This document shows positions 1-8,884 of a DNA stretch of 64,000 nt, piece after piece. The stretch is from Halodesulfovibrio spirochaetisodalis (lineage in GTDB: Bacteria > Desulfobacterota > Desulfovibrionia > Desulfovibrionales > Desulfovibrionaceae). The position numbers were made by a program, and so were the translations under genes. Location: NCBI RefSeq assembly GCF_001672295.1, contig NZ_JXMS01000006.1, positions 1 to 64,000 of the forward strand, given 5' to 3'. Below the pieces are notes generated by a model. The model worked only from the letters and a program-made list of their open reading frames with translations. It was not told where the DNA came from and did no database searches. The first letter of the stretch is position 1; each line of letters opens with the position of its first letter.

Positions 1-335
1 CTCGTGCTATATTTAAAAGACATTCACAAGCCTACCAGAGACAGCACAACTTATAATCTACAAACTTTATGTTGTATAAAAAAATACAATATAACATATG
101 AACACCGTTCTCACTTCTTCATACATCATGTTTGTTATTCAAACATTGTAAGATGCAATGGGCACCATCACTCTACCACAATATTTTTTCTAACCCTTCA
201 TTCCCTCCCGCTGAGTAAAAAACTTCTATCTTATGTGTTTTTTTTATACACTCTGATTCTTTGAACGCATTATCAGCGTCACCATAGGTGCTGTAGAATC
301 ATAAAATACAGCTAGCATCCCGGAGCTTAATACTT
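1..335. other. Intergenic, no gene seen
   Basis: AT-rich sequence at the window edge. The only open frame (4-264, plus) has T-rich low-complexity translation and no ribosome binding site, so I do not call it. No cobalamin riboswitch core was recognised upstream of cbiA. It presumably holds the cbiA promoter. Confidence 0.5.
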
Positions 336-1718
336 ATGCACACATCAATCATTATTGGCGGCACCCAAAGTGGCAGCGGAAAAACCCTCGTCAGCCTCGC
401 CATTATGACAGCACTTACACGCAGAGGCATTACCGTACAGCCCTTTAAATGCGGGCCAGATTTTATCGATCCGGGATTACACAAAGCCGTTACCGGCAAC
501 AAAAGCATCAACCTTGACGGCTGGATGCTTTCGAAAGACTCATGCCTCGCTACCTATGCCTCAGCAATGAATCCTGAAACAGGGACACAGCCGGACATTG
601 CTGTTATCGAGGGGGTAATGGGACTTTTTGACGGAGCAAGCGGCAGCAGCGACGAGGGTTCCACAGCACAAATAGCAAAGTGGATTAACGCTCCGGTGCT
701 TCTGGTCATTGACGGGCGCTCAATGGCGCGATCTTTTGCAGCTGTGGCGCACGGATTCACTACTCTTGATCCCGAGCTTACATTCGCTGGATGCATTGCA
801 AACAAGGTGGGAAGTGCCAATCATAAAAGCCTCATCCATGAAGCCATGCAAACATACTGTCCAGACATACCGCTGACGGGGTGCATGCCGCGAAACGAGG
901 AAATAACCTTACCATCGCGCCATCTGGGACTGGTCACAGCAGAAGAAGGCGTACTTTCAGCTGAGCGCATCAAAAAACTGGCCGACTGGGCTGAAGCAAG
1001 CATAGATTTTAATCAGCTACTCGCAAACCTTCCAAAACGTACCGTGTCTGCTGAAACTGCTCACAAACCAGAAAAGAACGTTCGTATTGCAGTGGCGCAG
1101 GACACAGCCTTCTGCTTCTGTTACCCTGATAATTTACGGCTTCTCGAAAAAAACGGGGCAGACATTGTTCCATTCTCTCCACTGAATGATCACGTACTTC
1201 CAGAAAATATTGACGGCATGTACTTGCCCGGAGGATATCCGGAATTATATGCAGAAAGATTAAGCCTTAATGCTACCATGCGTTCGGCTATCCGCGCATT
1301 TTCAGAATCAGGAAAGCCTGTGTATGCAGAATGCGGCGGCTTCATGTATCTGACACAGCAGATAACAACTGATGCTGCCACGTATCCCATGTGCGGCATA
1401 TTCAACATACAATGCACAATGGACAACCGCCGCAGGGCACTGGGATATAGAGAAATAACCACAACGGCAGATTCCATTCTGGGAGGTACAGGCACAACCG
1501 CGCGCGGCCACGAATTTCATTACTCATTTGCGGAAGAAAACGCTCCGCACACATCGCTTTACGCAGTAACTGACAGAAAAGGCGCACCAACTTCAACCTC
1601 CGGCTATGTTTCCAACAACACTGTCGGATCATATGTGCATCTGCACTTTGCTTCACAACCAAAAGTTCCCGAAGCATTTGTAGAAGCCTGTTTACAAGCA
1701 AGGAATGTTCATGACTAA
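336..1718 (+). CDS. cbiA: Cobyrinate a,c-diamide synthase
   Basis: This 460-residue protein amidates the a and c side chains of cobyrinate (anaerobic corrinoid pathway) using glutamine and ATP. The N-terminal half is a dethiobiotin-synthetase-like ATPase with a P-loop (GGTQSGSGKT, residues 8-17). The C-terminal half is a class I glutamine amidotransferase whose nucleophile is Cys333 in AECGGF, with a late histidine in HLHF. Length matches the CobB/CbiA family. The ATG at 336 lies just after CGGAG. The gene overlaps cbiC by 8 bases, so the two are translationally coupled; other corrinoid genes (cbiH, cbiG) lie about 47 kb away in this window. Cytoplasmic. Confidence 0.96.
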   Translation: MHTSIIIGGTQSGSGKTLVSLAIMTALTRRGITVQPFKCGPDFIDPGLHKAVTGNKSINLDGWMLSKDSCLATYASAMNPETGTQPDIAVIEGVMGLFDGASGSSDEGSTAQIAKWINAPVLLVIDGRSMARSFAAVAHGFTTLDPELTFAGCIANKVGSANHKSLIHEAMQTYCPDIPLTGCMPRNEEITLPSRHLGLVTAEEGVLSAERIKKLADWAEASIDFNQLLANLPKRTVSAETAHKPEKNVRIAVAQDTAFCFCYPDNLRLLEKNGADIVPFSPLNDHVLPENIDGMYLPGGYPELYAERLSLNATMRSAIRAFSESGKPVYAECGGFMYLTQQITTDAATYPMCGIFNIQCTMDNRRRALGYREITTTADSILGGTGTTARGHEFHYSFAEENAPHTSLYAVTDRKGAPTSTSGYVSNNTVGSYVHLHFASQPKVPEAFVEACLQARNVHD

Positions 1719-2358
1719 AACAACACTGCAGCCCTTCTTTTCACCGGATAATATCGAGCAACGATCATTTGAAATCATCGACAGCGAAGTACCGGAACCC
1801 CGCCCGTTTGAAGGTGACGAATGGACTATTGCGCGCCGCCTGATTCACACCACTGCCGACTTTGATCTGCTCAACCATATTGTTATCCACCCGCAGGCCA
1901 TTGCGGCCGGTGTAGAAGCTATCAAAAACGGCTGTACTATTTTTACTGATACAGAAATGGCGCGTTCCGGCATCCCGCCCCGTCGCACAAGTCCATTCGG
2001 CTGCACCACACAGTGCCTGCTGAACCGCTCGGATGTTGTTGCCAAAGCACAGGAAACAGGTTCAACGCGCGCTCAGGCCGCAATGGATGCAGCAGCACCG
2101 GAAATCGGCGGTTCCATCATGGCAATCGGCAATGCTCCGACCGCACTCATCCGCCTGATGCAGCACCTTGAACAAGGCGGAACACCTCCTGCGTTGATCG
2201 TCGGAATGCCCGTCGGTTTCGTTAATGCCGCTGAATCCAAAGAAATACTTCTTGCACAATCCAGTGTTCCTTATATAACCATTCGCGGACGCAAAGGCGG
2301 TTCTCCATTGGCAGCCGCCACAGTAAACGCGTTGGCGATACTTGCCTCCACTCCATAG
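1711..2358 (+). CDS. cbiC: Precorrin-8X (cobalt-precorrin-8) methylmutase
   Basis: Catalyses the 1,5-methyl shift from C11 to C12 that gives (cobalt-)hydrogenobyrinic or cobyrinic acid. The family motif RRLIHTTADFD carries the expected catalytic histidine (about residue 46), and Gly-rich segments (GNAPTAL, IVGMPVGFVNA, RGRKGGSPLAAATVNAL) are typical of CobH/CbiC. I prefer the ATG at 1711 because AAGGA at 1700-1704 is 6 bases upstream of it; an ATG at 1705 would abut the Shine-Dalgarno. It overlaps the 3' end of cbiA. About 215 residues, the normal family size. Confidence 0.95.
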   Translation: MTKTTLQPFFSPDNIEQRSFEIIDSEVPEPRPFEGDEWTIARRLIHTTADFDLLNHIVIHPQAIAAGVEAIKNGCTIFTDTEMARSGIPPRRTSPFGCTTQCLLNRSDVVAKAQETGSTRAQAAMDAAAPEIGGSIMAIGNAPTALIRLMQHLEQGGTPPALIVGMPVGFVNAAESKEILLAQSSVPYITIRGRKGGSPLAAATVNALAILASTP

Positions 2359-2477
2359 TCCGCTACCATTTATTAACTATTTTTCCAGCAAGTTGCAGCA
2401 ACATGCCACACCTGCTATAGTGTTCTGTGGAGCTTTGATTTTGCTAATTAACAGTCCTTTGACTGACAGGATGTACT

Positions 2478-4052
2478 ATGACTGACGAACCCCGTAACAG
2501 CGTTTCAGATGAAGCCCCTAAAAAACAGAAACAATTTGTAGACCCTGCGGACAGAATTGCCGCAGAAATTACAGGCATCACTGAGCCGGAAGATGCGCTG
2601 CCGCCGACCACACTGGAAGAACTCCCGGACGCCATCCGCGAAGCCTGTACCCGTGCAGGATGGAACAAGCTTATGCCTGTACAGGCTCATGCTATTCCGT
2701 ACGAGCTGGCAAAACGGGACATCATGGTGCAGTCACGCACAGGCAGCGGCAAGACCGGAACATATCTTCTCCCTGCGCTGGAACGGGTAGACACATCCAA
2801 AGATTACACTCAAATGCTCGTACTTGTGCCGACACGAGAACTTGCCCTGCAGGTTGAATACGAAGCATCCACTCTGTTCAAAGATACCGGAATTTCATCC
2901 TGTGCCGTCTACGGCGGTGTCGGTTACGGCAAGCAGGTTGAAAAGCTGAAGCAAGGTGCCCATGTAGTTATCGGCACCCCGGGTCGCGTACTCGACCATC
3001 TCATCCGGCACACTTTGAACCTCTCCAAGACCCGTATTCTTGTTTTTGACGAAGCTGACAGAATGCTTTCCATCGGCTTCTATCCGGACATGGTTGAAAT
3101 CAAAAGCTACCTGCCGCGAAAACGTTCAACATTCCTGCTTTCTGCAACCTACCCTCCGCGAGTTATCCAGCTTGCAGGAGAGTTCATGCATAAGCCGTCC
3201 ATGCTGAGTCTTTCGCACCAGCAGGTGCACGTCGTAGACACACCACATGTGTTCTACAACGCAAAGCCAATGGATAAAGACCGTGTTCTGGTACGTGTGC
3301 TGGAAGTGGAAAACCCGTCTTCTGCCATCATTTTCTGTAACACCAAAGCCAATGTTCATTACGTAACAGCCGTACTCAAAGGCTTTGGCTATGATGCTGA
3401 CGAACTTTCTGCCGACCTGTCCCAGTCAAAACGCGAACAAGTACTCAAAAAACTGCGTGAAGGTCGCGTACGCTTCCTTGTGGCAACAGACGTTGCCGCG
3501 CGCGGTATTGATATTCCGGAGCTCTCCCACGTAATTCTGTATGAACCGCCAGAAGATCGTGAATCCTACATCCACCGTGCAGGCCGTACTGGACGTGCGG
3601 GTGCCAGCGGCGAAGTAATTTCTCTTGTAGATATTATGCAGAAGCTGGAACTGGAGCGCATTGGCAATTACTACAAAATCTCTCTTCAGGAGCGCGAAAC
3701 TCCGACAGATGAGGATGTTGCCAAGGTTGCCGGACTCCGCCTTACAGCAATGCTGGAAGGTAAATTACGCGGTAAAACCGGCCTTGAGAAAGAGAGAATG
3801 AAGCGGTTTGTTCCACTTCTTAAAGAACTTTCTCAAGATGACGAACAGCTTCTTCTGGCTGCGCAACTTCTTGACGAGTTGTACCAGCAGACATTGCACT
3901 CCCCGCCGCCTGCGCCGGAAACTTCCAAAGAGCGCAGCAAGGGTAGCAGCAATCAGAGGGGGCAGCGTAACTCACAAGGCTCTCAGCAGCAGAAACGCAA
4001 CTCGCGTCCACGCCGCAGAAAACCTTCGCCGAGGAGCGCTGACAAGTCATAG
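2478..4052 (+). CDS. DEAD-box ATP-dependent RNA helicase
   Basis: A 524-residue helicase with the complete DEAD-box set: Q-motif region (MPVQAHAIP), Walker A SRTGSGKT (about 86-93), PTRELALQ, TPGRVLDH, DEAD at 191-194, SAT at 222-224, and in the second RecA domain IIFCNT, VATDVAARGIDIP and HRAGRTGRAG. The C-terminal tail (about 470-524) is low-complexity, rich in Ser, Gln, Lys and Arg, as in RNA-binding tails of RhlE/CsdA-type helicases. Likely role is remodelling of ribosomal or messenger RNA in the cytoplasm. The next gene starts 15 bases downstream, so the two probably share a transcript. Exact subfamily is not determined. Confidence 0.93.
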   Translation: MTDEPRNSVSDEAPKKQKQFVDPADRIAAEITGITEPEDALPPTTLEELPDAIREACTRAGWNKLMPVQAHAIPYELAKRDIMVQSRTGSGKTGTYLLPALERVDTSKDYTQMLVLVPTRELALQVEYEASTLFKDTGISSCAVYGGVGYGKQVEKLKQGAHVVIGTPGRVLDHLIRHTLNLSKTRILVFDEADRMLSIGFYPDMVEIKSYLPRKRSTFLLSATYPPRVIQLAGEFMHKPSMLSLSHQQVHVVDTPHVFYNAKPMDKDRVLVRVLEVENPSSAIIFCNTKANVHYVTAVLKGFGYDADELSADLSQSKREQVLKKLREGRVRFLVATDVAARGIDIPELSHVILYEPPEDRESYIHRAGRTGRAGASGEVISLVDIMQKLELERIGNYYKISLQERETPTDEDVAKVAGLRLTAMLEGKLRGKTGLEKERMKRFVPLLKELSQDDEQLLLAAQLLDELYQQTLHSPPPAPETSKERSKGSSNQRGQRNSQGSQQQKRNSRPRRRKPSPRSADKS

Positions 4053-4067
4053 ATTAATTCTTACAGG

Positions 4068-4541
4068 ATGGTGCAGTTAGTGCAGACGACTTATGCGGAA
4101 TCCGACTTATTCGAAAACTTTGATGCACTGCTTGAAACGTACGATATCAGCAACGAGCTCATGGTGTTTGAACTGGGGAAGTTTCATTTCCTGCGTAAAA
4201 GAAAAGCCAAGCAAGAACTCAAAGCGCTGTTTTACGCACTTTGGAAACTTGCACTTAAGCAATCTTTTCCGGACGATTATGAACGCTTCTTCTCAACCTA
4301 TTGTAAGGACAACAATCTGGAGAAAGACGCAGCAGGCAATGCAACCACGTTCTTTCGCAGCGTAGAAGTATATAACACCCTGCTGGCGGAGCACGGCACA
4401 TCAAACTTTTCCAACGTGGCTGACTTCTTGACAGATCAGCTCGTGAAAGATTCCAGCCGTAGAGAGTACATTACTCTTAAACTTGCTCTCTCAATCCGCT
4501 CTACATACAACCTTATTTTTCAAAAACTTATTGCTAACTAG
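4068..4541 (+). CDS. Conserved-looking hypothetical protein, co-transcribed with helicase
   Basis: A 157-residue soluble protein with no signal peptide or membrane segment. It is mostly helical by composition, with a basic patch (FHFLRKRKAKQELKA, about 39-53) that could touch nucleic acid. I do not recognise the family. It follows the DEAD-box helicase after 15 bases and is closed by a strong terminator 50 bases after the stop, so it forms a two-gene unit. The Shine-Dalgarno before the ATG is weak. A role alongside the helicase is only suggested by position. Confidence 0.75.
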   Translation: MVQLVQTTYAESDLFENFDALLETYDISNELMVFELGKFHFLRKRKAKQELKALFYALWKLALKQSFPDDYERFFSTYCKDNNLEKDAAGNATTFFRSVEVYNTLLAEHGTSNFSNVADFLTDQLVKDSSRREYITLKLALSIRSTYNLIFQKLIAN

Positions 4542-4590
4542 ATTTATCACGAGTGCATGCAGCACATTGTGATCGTGATCTTGAAGCACA

Positions 4591-4625
4591 AAAAAAGGCG
4601 ACCTCGCAACTGGTCGCCTTTTTTG
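4591..4625 (+). terminator. Rho-independent terminator
   Basis: The stem AGGCGACC/GGTCGCCT encloses a short loop and is followed by six T residues. It ends the helicase unit. Confidence 0.9.
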
Positions 4626-4798
4626 TGGGAGGTTATCCCCATAGGTAGTAAAACGTCTTTAGTTACTAAGCATATCGGCGCTGACGATTTTCTCTTTACG
4701 CTTTTCTGTTATTTTTATGCATAATTCAGTCACGCTTCTATCCGTTATGCATAGTTGCTGATTTTCTCTGCTGTTTTTACTTTTTTCATATTTTTGTA

Positions 4799-4828
4799 TT
4801 GACAAAAACAGCCGGAGTCCGCTAAACA
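4799..4828 (+). promoter_or_regulatory. Probable sigma70 promoter of tRNA-Ala
   Basis: TTGACA at 4799-4804 is a perfect -35. After 17-18 bases comes TAAACA (4823-4828) as a weak -10. The tRNA starts 16 bases later. Confidence 0.6.
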
Positions 4829-4843
4829 CCGACTTCACGATGT

Positions 4844-4919
4844 GGGGCTATAGCTCAGTTGGGAGAGCGCTTGACTGGCAGTCAAGAGGTCATCGGTTCA
4901 ACCCCGTTTAGCTCCACCA
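4844..4919 (+). tRNA. tRNA-Ala (anticodon GGC)
   Basis: A 76-base cloverleaf. The acceptor stem GGGGCTA pairs with TAGCTCC (one G-T pair). The D arm is GCTC/GAGC, the anticodon arm is CTTGA/TCAAG with loop CTGGCAG giving anticodon GGC, and the T loop is TTCAACC. The CCA end is encoded. The T stem ATCGG/CCGTT has one T-T mismatch at its second pair. A terminator follows 11 bases downstream. Confidence 0.96.
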
Positions 4920-4930
4920 CATTGATTGCA

Positions 4931-4964
4931 AAGGCTTACAGAATATTCTGTAAGCCTTTTTTTG
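4931..4964 (+). terminator. Terminator after tRNA-Ala
   Basis: AAGGCTTACAGAAT/ATTCTGTAAGCCTT is a perfect inverted repeat followed by a T run. Confidence 0.92.
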
Positions 4965-4992
4965 TTGCTGCCACACGTCATTGTAGTCAGTG

Positions 4993-4998
4993 TATAAT
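4993..4998 (+). promoter_or_regulatory. Candidate -10 box for the 51-residue gene
   Basis: A consensus TATAAT sits 75 bases before the GTG start at 5073. No convincing -35 is visible at 16-18 bases upstream. Confidence 0.4.
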
Positions 4999-5072
4999 CA
5001 TGCAAAATAGCATTACTATAAAAAGAGTATCCCGTATAACAATGGCAAGGTACCGGTAACGGGAGAAGACCC

Positions 5073-5228
5073 GTGACAGAGAAATGGGACTTTTACAAAG
5101 ATTATGCTCAACAATGGCGTTGGCGAAGAAAAGAAGCCAACGGAAAAACTGTCGGCGCATCCCCCAAAGGATACGAAACCAGACAAGAATGTTTAGAACA
5201 TGCCAGGCGGCACGGCTTTTCTGACTAA
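5073..5228 (+). CDS. Small DUF1508/YegP-like protein
   Basis: A 51-residue protein starting at GTG with GGGAGA 8 bases upstream. Its core reads FYKDYAQQWRWRRKEANGK then a Gly-Tyr and an acidic/Cys segment, which resembles one YegP/DUF1508 unit (beta-strand W-R-W-R, then an alpha helix). Family function is not established. The RBS and start codon sit within ACGGG/CCCGT, a 5-base-pair inverted repeat that could lower translation. The gene lies alone between tRNA-Ala and a strong terminator. Family assignment is from pattern memory only. Confidence 0.65.
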   Translation: MTEKWDFYKDYAQQWRWRRKEANGKTVGASPKGYETRQECLEHARRHGFSD

Positions 5229-5276
5229 CAGTCTTTCGCCATGTGCCGTACAGACATCTCTCACCTCGCCTACTCT

Positions 5277-5307
5277 AATGCTCCGCAGATTTCTGCGGAG
5301 CATTTTT
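5277..5307 (+). terminator. Rho-independent terminator
   Basis: AATGCTCCGCAGA/TCTGCGGAGCATT followed by Ts, 48 bases after the 51-residue gene. Confidence 0.92.
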
Positions 5308-5473
5308 TATATCTATGTCAATTCTCTTAACCTAGATCATTGTTTCTCACATTATAATGCTTCACCCTCGCCAAATGCGGTGGCTTCTCAACGTTTTGCT
5401 CCGGCATATGAAGTCATGCTGATACCCATATCAACATTACTGGCGCTCAAGCTGAAGACTATTAAGGATAAGC

Positions 5474-6514
5474 ATGACGCCGCCAACAGGTACTCATATG
5501 AGAAAACACTCTGTGATCGAGTCAACACCCAATTCGCCACTCTCCCGACGGCCGTCATTCTCACGTAGATCTTTCCTGAAAGTTTTCAGTGCTGCCGGAG
5601 CCGCCGCCTGTGCCTCTGCAGCAAAACCTGCAGAGGCACAGAACACAGAAAAACAGGAAGAGCTTATGACCGTACTCGACATATCAAAATGTGTCGGCTG
5701 CGGAGAATGTGTTGCCGCCTGCAAAGAATCAAACGCGCACAAATATCCCACAGTGCGAAAACCGATACCTAAGATGTTCCCGCCACGCGTAAAAGTGGAG
5801 GACTGGTCAGACAAAAAAGACGTCGACGACCGCCTCACCCCGTACAACTGGCTCTACATCCAGACAGCAGAACTGGAACATGACGGCGAAGACTTTGAAC
5901 TCAATATTCCTCGGCGCTGCCTGCACTGTACCAACCCGCCATGTGCAAACCTGTGCCCGTGGGGTGCAGCACTCAAGGAAGACACAGGCATTGTACGTAT
6001 TGATGAAGATATCTGCCTTGGTGGCGCAAAATGCCGTACAGTCTGTCCGTGGCACATTCCCCAACGCCAGAGCGGAGCCGGACTATATCTTGACCTGCTT
6101 CCCCGCTTTGCCGGTAACGGAACCATGCTCAAATGCGACCGCTGCTATGACAAGATAGCAGAGGGAAAAGAACCGGCATGCATCACAGCCTGCCCTGAAG
6201 ATATACAGACCATCGGCCCTCGCAGCATGATGATTAAACACGCTAAAGCGCTTGCCGCTTCCATGAATGGCTACATTTACGGCCTTGATGAAAATGGCGG
6301 AACCAACACAATCTATGTATCACCCGTGCCATTTGAAAAAATCAACAACGCCATTGAGAAAGGAAGAGGAAGACCAAATCTTGCTCCGGTTAAAAACTCC
6401 ATGGCCAACGAAGAAACACTTACGTCTGCCCTTATTGCTGCGCCACTAGCCGGTATCGCAGCAGGTGTGCTTAAAATCTTCTCTGACGCCCGCAAGGAGA
6501 AACAGAATGACTAA
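5474..6514 (+). CDS. Tat-exported 4-cluster Fe-S electron-transfer subunit
   Basis: A 346-residue DmsB/HybA-type protein. SRRSFLK (30-36) followed by an Ala-rich stretch is a twin-arginine signal, so the domain faces the periplasm; a hydrophobic helix near the C-terminus (about 318-338) may anchor it. Cysteine groups are 73/76/79/83, 149/152/157/161, 181/187/191 and 221/224/236/240. In the third group the expected second cysteine is Gly184, which predicts a [3Fe-4S] rather than [4Fe-4S] cluster, as in NarH-like subunits. AAGGA lies 5 bases before the ATG. It overlaps the next gene, a small cytochrome b. No molybdopterin or hydrogenase catalytic subunit is present nearby. Confidence 0.85.
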   Translation: MTPPTGTHMRKHSVIESTPNSPLSRRPSFSRRSFLKVFSAAGAAACASAAKPAEAQNTEKQEELMTVLDISKCVGCGECVAACKESNAHKYPTVRKPIPKMFPPRVKVEDWSDKKDVDDRLTPYNWLYIQTAELEHDGEDFELNIPRRCLHCTNPPCANLCPWGAALKEDTGIVRIDEDICLGGAKCRTVCPWHIPQRQSGAGLYLDLLPRFAGNGTMLKCDRCYDKIAEGKEPACITACPEDIQTIGPRSMMIKHAKALAASMNGYIYGLDENGGTNTIYVSPVPFEKINNAIEKGRGRPNLAPVKNSMANEETLTSALIAAPLAGIAAGVLKIFSDARKEKQND

Positions 6515-6962
6515 TCTCATCCGTAAACTCTGGGTGCCGGTAATGACGCTTATGGCAATCACAGGCATGGGACAGATGCCCATATTTAAACGGTACTATG
6601 TAGCGGATATTCCCGGTCTTGCATGGCTTGGAGAACCGTTTACGGTTCATTGGGTGCACTATGCAGGCGCAGCAGTGCTCATGTTCATGGTTGCCGTAAT
6701 AACAATCCGATGGTTCGCAGACAGAGAACCACTGACGACGTCCGGCACACTTCGCATTACCCTGCTGGCGCTGCTCATATGTACTGGCTACATCCGCGTA
6801 GTTAAAAACCTACCTGACATTCATTTTTCACCGACGTTCACCATGCTTATAGATTGGACACACCTCCTGTTCGCTATGCTTCTCGGTGTCGCTGCCCTCT
6901 GGAGCGCACGAACAGGAAGACGAAGCTACACTAAGCAAACGGAGAGTCTACGCCGCATTTAG
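6507..6962 (+). CDS. Small cytochrome b-like membrane subunit
   Basis: A 151-residue protein with about four membrane segments (roughly 8-24, 48-70, 82-99 and 112-132). His48, His51, His106 and His119 are candidate heme ligands, as in short formate dehydrogenase or hydrogenase cytochrome b subunits. I choose the ATG at 6507 because AAGGAG lies 7 bases upstream. It overlaps the Fe-S gene by 8 bases, so the two likely form a membrane quinone/periplasm electron-transfer module. Heme binding is inferred, not shown. Confidence 0.75.
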   Translation: MTNLIRKLWVPVMTLMAITGMGQMPIFKRYYVADIPGLAWLGEPFTVHWVHYAGAAVLMFMVAVITIRWFADREPLTTSGTLRITLLALLICTGYIRVVKNLPDIHFSPTFTMLIDWTHLLFAMLLGVAALWSARTGRRSYTKQTESLRRI

Positions 6963-7025
6963 ACCGATTCCGCACGTCGGGAGGGGCTGTTTGACTCCAG
7001 CATTAACCAATGCTGGGAGACAACA

Positions 7026-7065
7026 GAAAAAGGGCTGTTTTGCAGAAGCAAAACAGCCCTTTTTA
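7026..7065 (+). terminator. Bidirectional terminator
   Basis: GGGCTGTTTTGC/GCAAAACAGCCC is flanked by A and T runs on both sides, so it serves the plus-strand cytochrome unit and minus-strand asnS. Confidence 0.92.
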
Positions 7066-7089
7066 ATGTCAATGTGCTGAAGCAGTAAA

Positions 7090-8475
7090 TTAAAATTCGA
7101 TATGCTGCGGAGTACGTGGAAACGGAATTACGTCGCGAATGTTTGTAATACCAGTCACCAGCATGAGCAGACGCTCAAAGCCCATTCCAAATCCTGCATG
7201 CGGCACGGAACCGAAACGACGCAGGTCAGTGTACCACCAGTAATCTTCCGGATTCTGTCCCATTTCATTAATACGCTCAAGAAGCACGTCCATACGCTCT
7301 TCACGCTGGGAACCACCAATAAGCTCACCAATGCGCGGCACAAGCACGTCCATGGCAGCTACGGTTTTTCCGTCATCATTAAGACGCATGTAAAACGCTT
7401 TAATATCCTTTGGGTAATCATATACGATTACAGGCTTTTTAAAATGCTCTTCCGCGAGGTAACGCTCGTGCTCAGTCTGAAGGTCAATGCCCCATTCCAC
7501 AGGGAATTCCCACTTCTTCTTGGCAGCCAACAGTAAATCAACAGCTTCTGTGTAGCTCACACGGGCAAACGGTTCGTTGATGATATTCTCAAGACGCCCC
7601 ATAAGCTCTTTGTCCACAAATTTTGCGAACAGCTCGATGTCATCGGCGCAATTTTCAAGAATGTGCTTAACAACATACTTGGTCATTTCTTCCGCAAGAT
7701 CCATGTTGTCAACGTTATCTGCAAAAGCAACTTCCGGCTCGATCATCCAGAATTCAGCAGCGTGACGCGGTGTGTTGGAGTTCTCAGCACGGAAGGTAGG
7801 GCCGAAGGTGTACACCTTGCCAAGTCCCATAGCCAGAAGTTCTGCTTCCAGCTGACCGGACACAGTCAAGTTTGCTTCACGACCAAAGAAGTCATTATCA
7901 AATACAGAGCCTTCTTTCGGAGCCTCTACGCCTGTAGCAGGCAGCGTAGAAACACGGAACATTTCCCCTGCACCTTCGCAGTCAGAACCGGTAAGGATCG
8001 GGGTGTGAACATTGAAGAACCCTTTGTCACGGTAAAATTTGTGCACTGCAAAGGCAGCTTCAGAACGGATACGGAATGCTGCACCGTATTTATTAGTACG
8101 AGGACGAAGGTGTGCAATCTGACGAAGGAATTCATCAGAATGGCGCTTCTTCTGTAATGGAAAATCATCTGCATCAGCAGAACCGAGCAGAGCGAGCTTA
8201 GTTACGCGCACTTCCCACTTTTGTCCTTTACCCGGAGACGGAACAAGCTCACCAAGAACTTCAACAGCTGCGCCTGTGGTAACATCCTTAATGATCTCGT
8301 ACGTAGGTACGGCCTCGTCGACAATTGCCTGCAGGTTTTTAAGACAAGAGCCGTCATTCAGCTCAAGAAATGAAAAACCTTTTGCATCACGGCGGGTTCG
8401 AACCCAACCGCAAATCTTTATTTCTTTGGAAGCCTCTTCTGCCTGCAATGCATCAACAATGGGGGTTCTACGCAT
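7090..8475 (-). CDS. asnS: Asparaginyl-tRNA synthetase
   Basis: A 461-residue class IIb synthetase charging tRNA-Asn. The N-terminal OB fold ([23 protein letters not shown], about 21-43) binds the anticodon. The catalytic domain has motif 2 ([15 protein letters not shown]) and motif 3 near the C-terminus ([12 protein letters not shown]). The N-x-T-R-H signature separates AsnRS from AspRS. Length is normal. A roughly 190-base leader with a mini-ORF (8551-8613) lies upstream. An AGGAG lies upstream of the ATG. Confidence 0.97.
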   Translation of the reverse strand: MRRTPIVDALQAEEASKEIKICGWVRTRRDAKGFSFLELNDGSCLKNLQAIVDEAVPTYEIIKDVTTGAAVEVLGELVPSPGKGQKWEVRVTKLALLGSADADDFPLQKKRHSDEFLRQIAHLRPRTNKYGAAFRIRSEAAFAVHKFYRDKGFFNVHTPILTGSDCEGAGEMFRVSTLPATGVEAPKEGSVFDNDFFGREANLTVSGQLEAELLAMGLGKVYTFGPTFRAENSNTPRHAAEFWMIEPEVAFADNVDNMDLAEEMTKYVVKHILENCADDIELFAKFVDKELMGRLENIINEPFARVSYTEAVDLLLAAKKKWEFPVEWGIDLQTEHERYLAEEHFKKPVIVYDYPKDIKAFYMRLNDDGKTVAAMDVLVPRIGELIGGSQREERMDVLLERINEMGQNPEDYWWYTDLRRFGSVPHAGFGMGFERLLMLVTGITNIRDVIPFPRTPQHIEF

Positions 8476-8550
8476 GTCCCTGTCTCCTTACAGTCGTATA
8501 GCGGTATACGGCACCATACACAGCACCGTTATTTACTTGGTATTGATGCT

Positions 8551-8613
8551 CTATAACTGACTTGTATCTCCACTGCAATTTGATATTACTGTATGAATGG
8601 GGAGAATTTTCAT
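8551..8613 (-). CDS. Mini-ORF in the asnS leader (20 residues)
   Basis: An ATG at 8613 is preceded by AGGAGG with 7-base spacing, the best ribosome binding site in the region. It encodes 20 residues beginning MKILPIHTV and ends with TAG at 8551, 75 bases before asnS. It has only one Asn codon and no following terminator, so classical amino-acid attenuation is not supported. It may be a leader peptide that couples translation, or a chance ORF. Confidence 0.4.
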   Translation of the reverse strand: MKILPIHTVISNCSGDTSQL

Positions 8614-8670
8614 CGTGTTACCTCCTGAAATCAGGGATAAAACAGAACTAACGGGAGTTGCATGAGGCCA

Positions 8671-8676
8671 ATTATA
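8671..8676 (-). promoter_or_regulatory. Candidate -10 box for asnS leader
   Basis: TATAAT on the minus strand, about 58 bases before the mini-ORF. TTCGTA, 18 bases upstream, is a weak -35. An overlapping plus-strand TTGACT (8677-8682) may belong to a promoter for the downstream thiol oxidoreductase. Confidence 0.4.
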
Positions 8677-8884
8677 TTGACTCAATTCCACTGATACGAA
8701 CTATGTATATTCGTACTTTGTCTGTAGCTGAAAAAAGAAATGCCTTGCGTTATTGTAAGAGCTTGGGGCAAACAGTACAAAAATACAAAGAATGAGACAT
8801 CTTTTCATTCTCAATTGACTCGCCTGTCACGACGATTCTTTTTTTCTGCACGTTAACCTTCTGAAAGACCTGTCCGGAGGACGC

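Noticed and set aside
4-264. 86-codon plus-strand open frame at the window start
   Set aside because: Low-complexity AT-rich translation, no RBS, no resemblance to a protein family.
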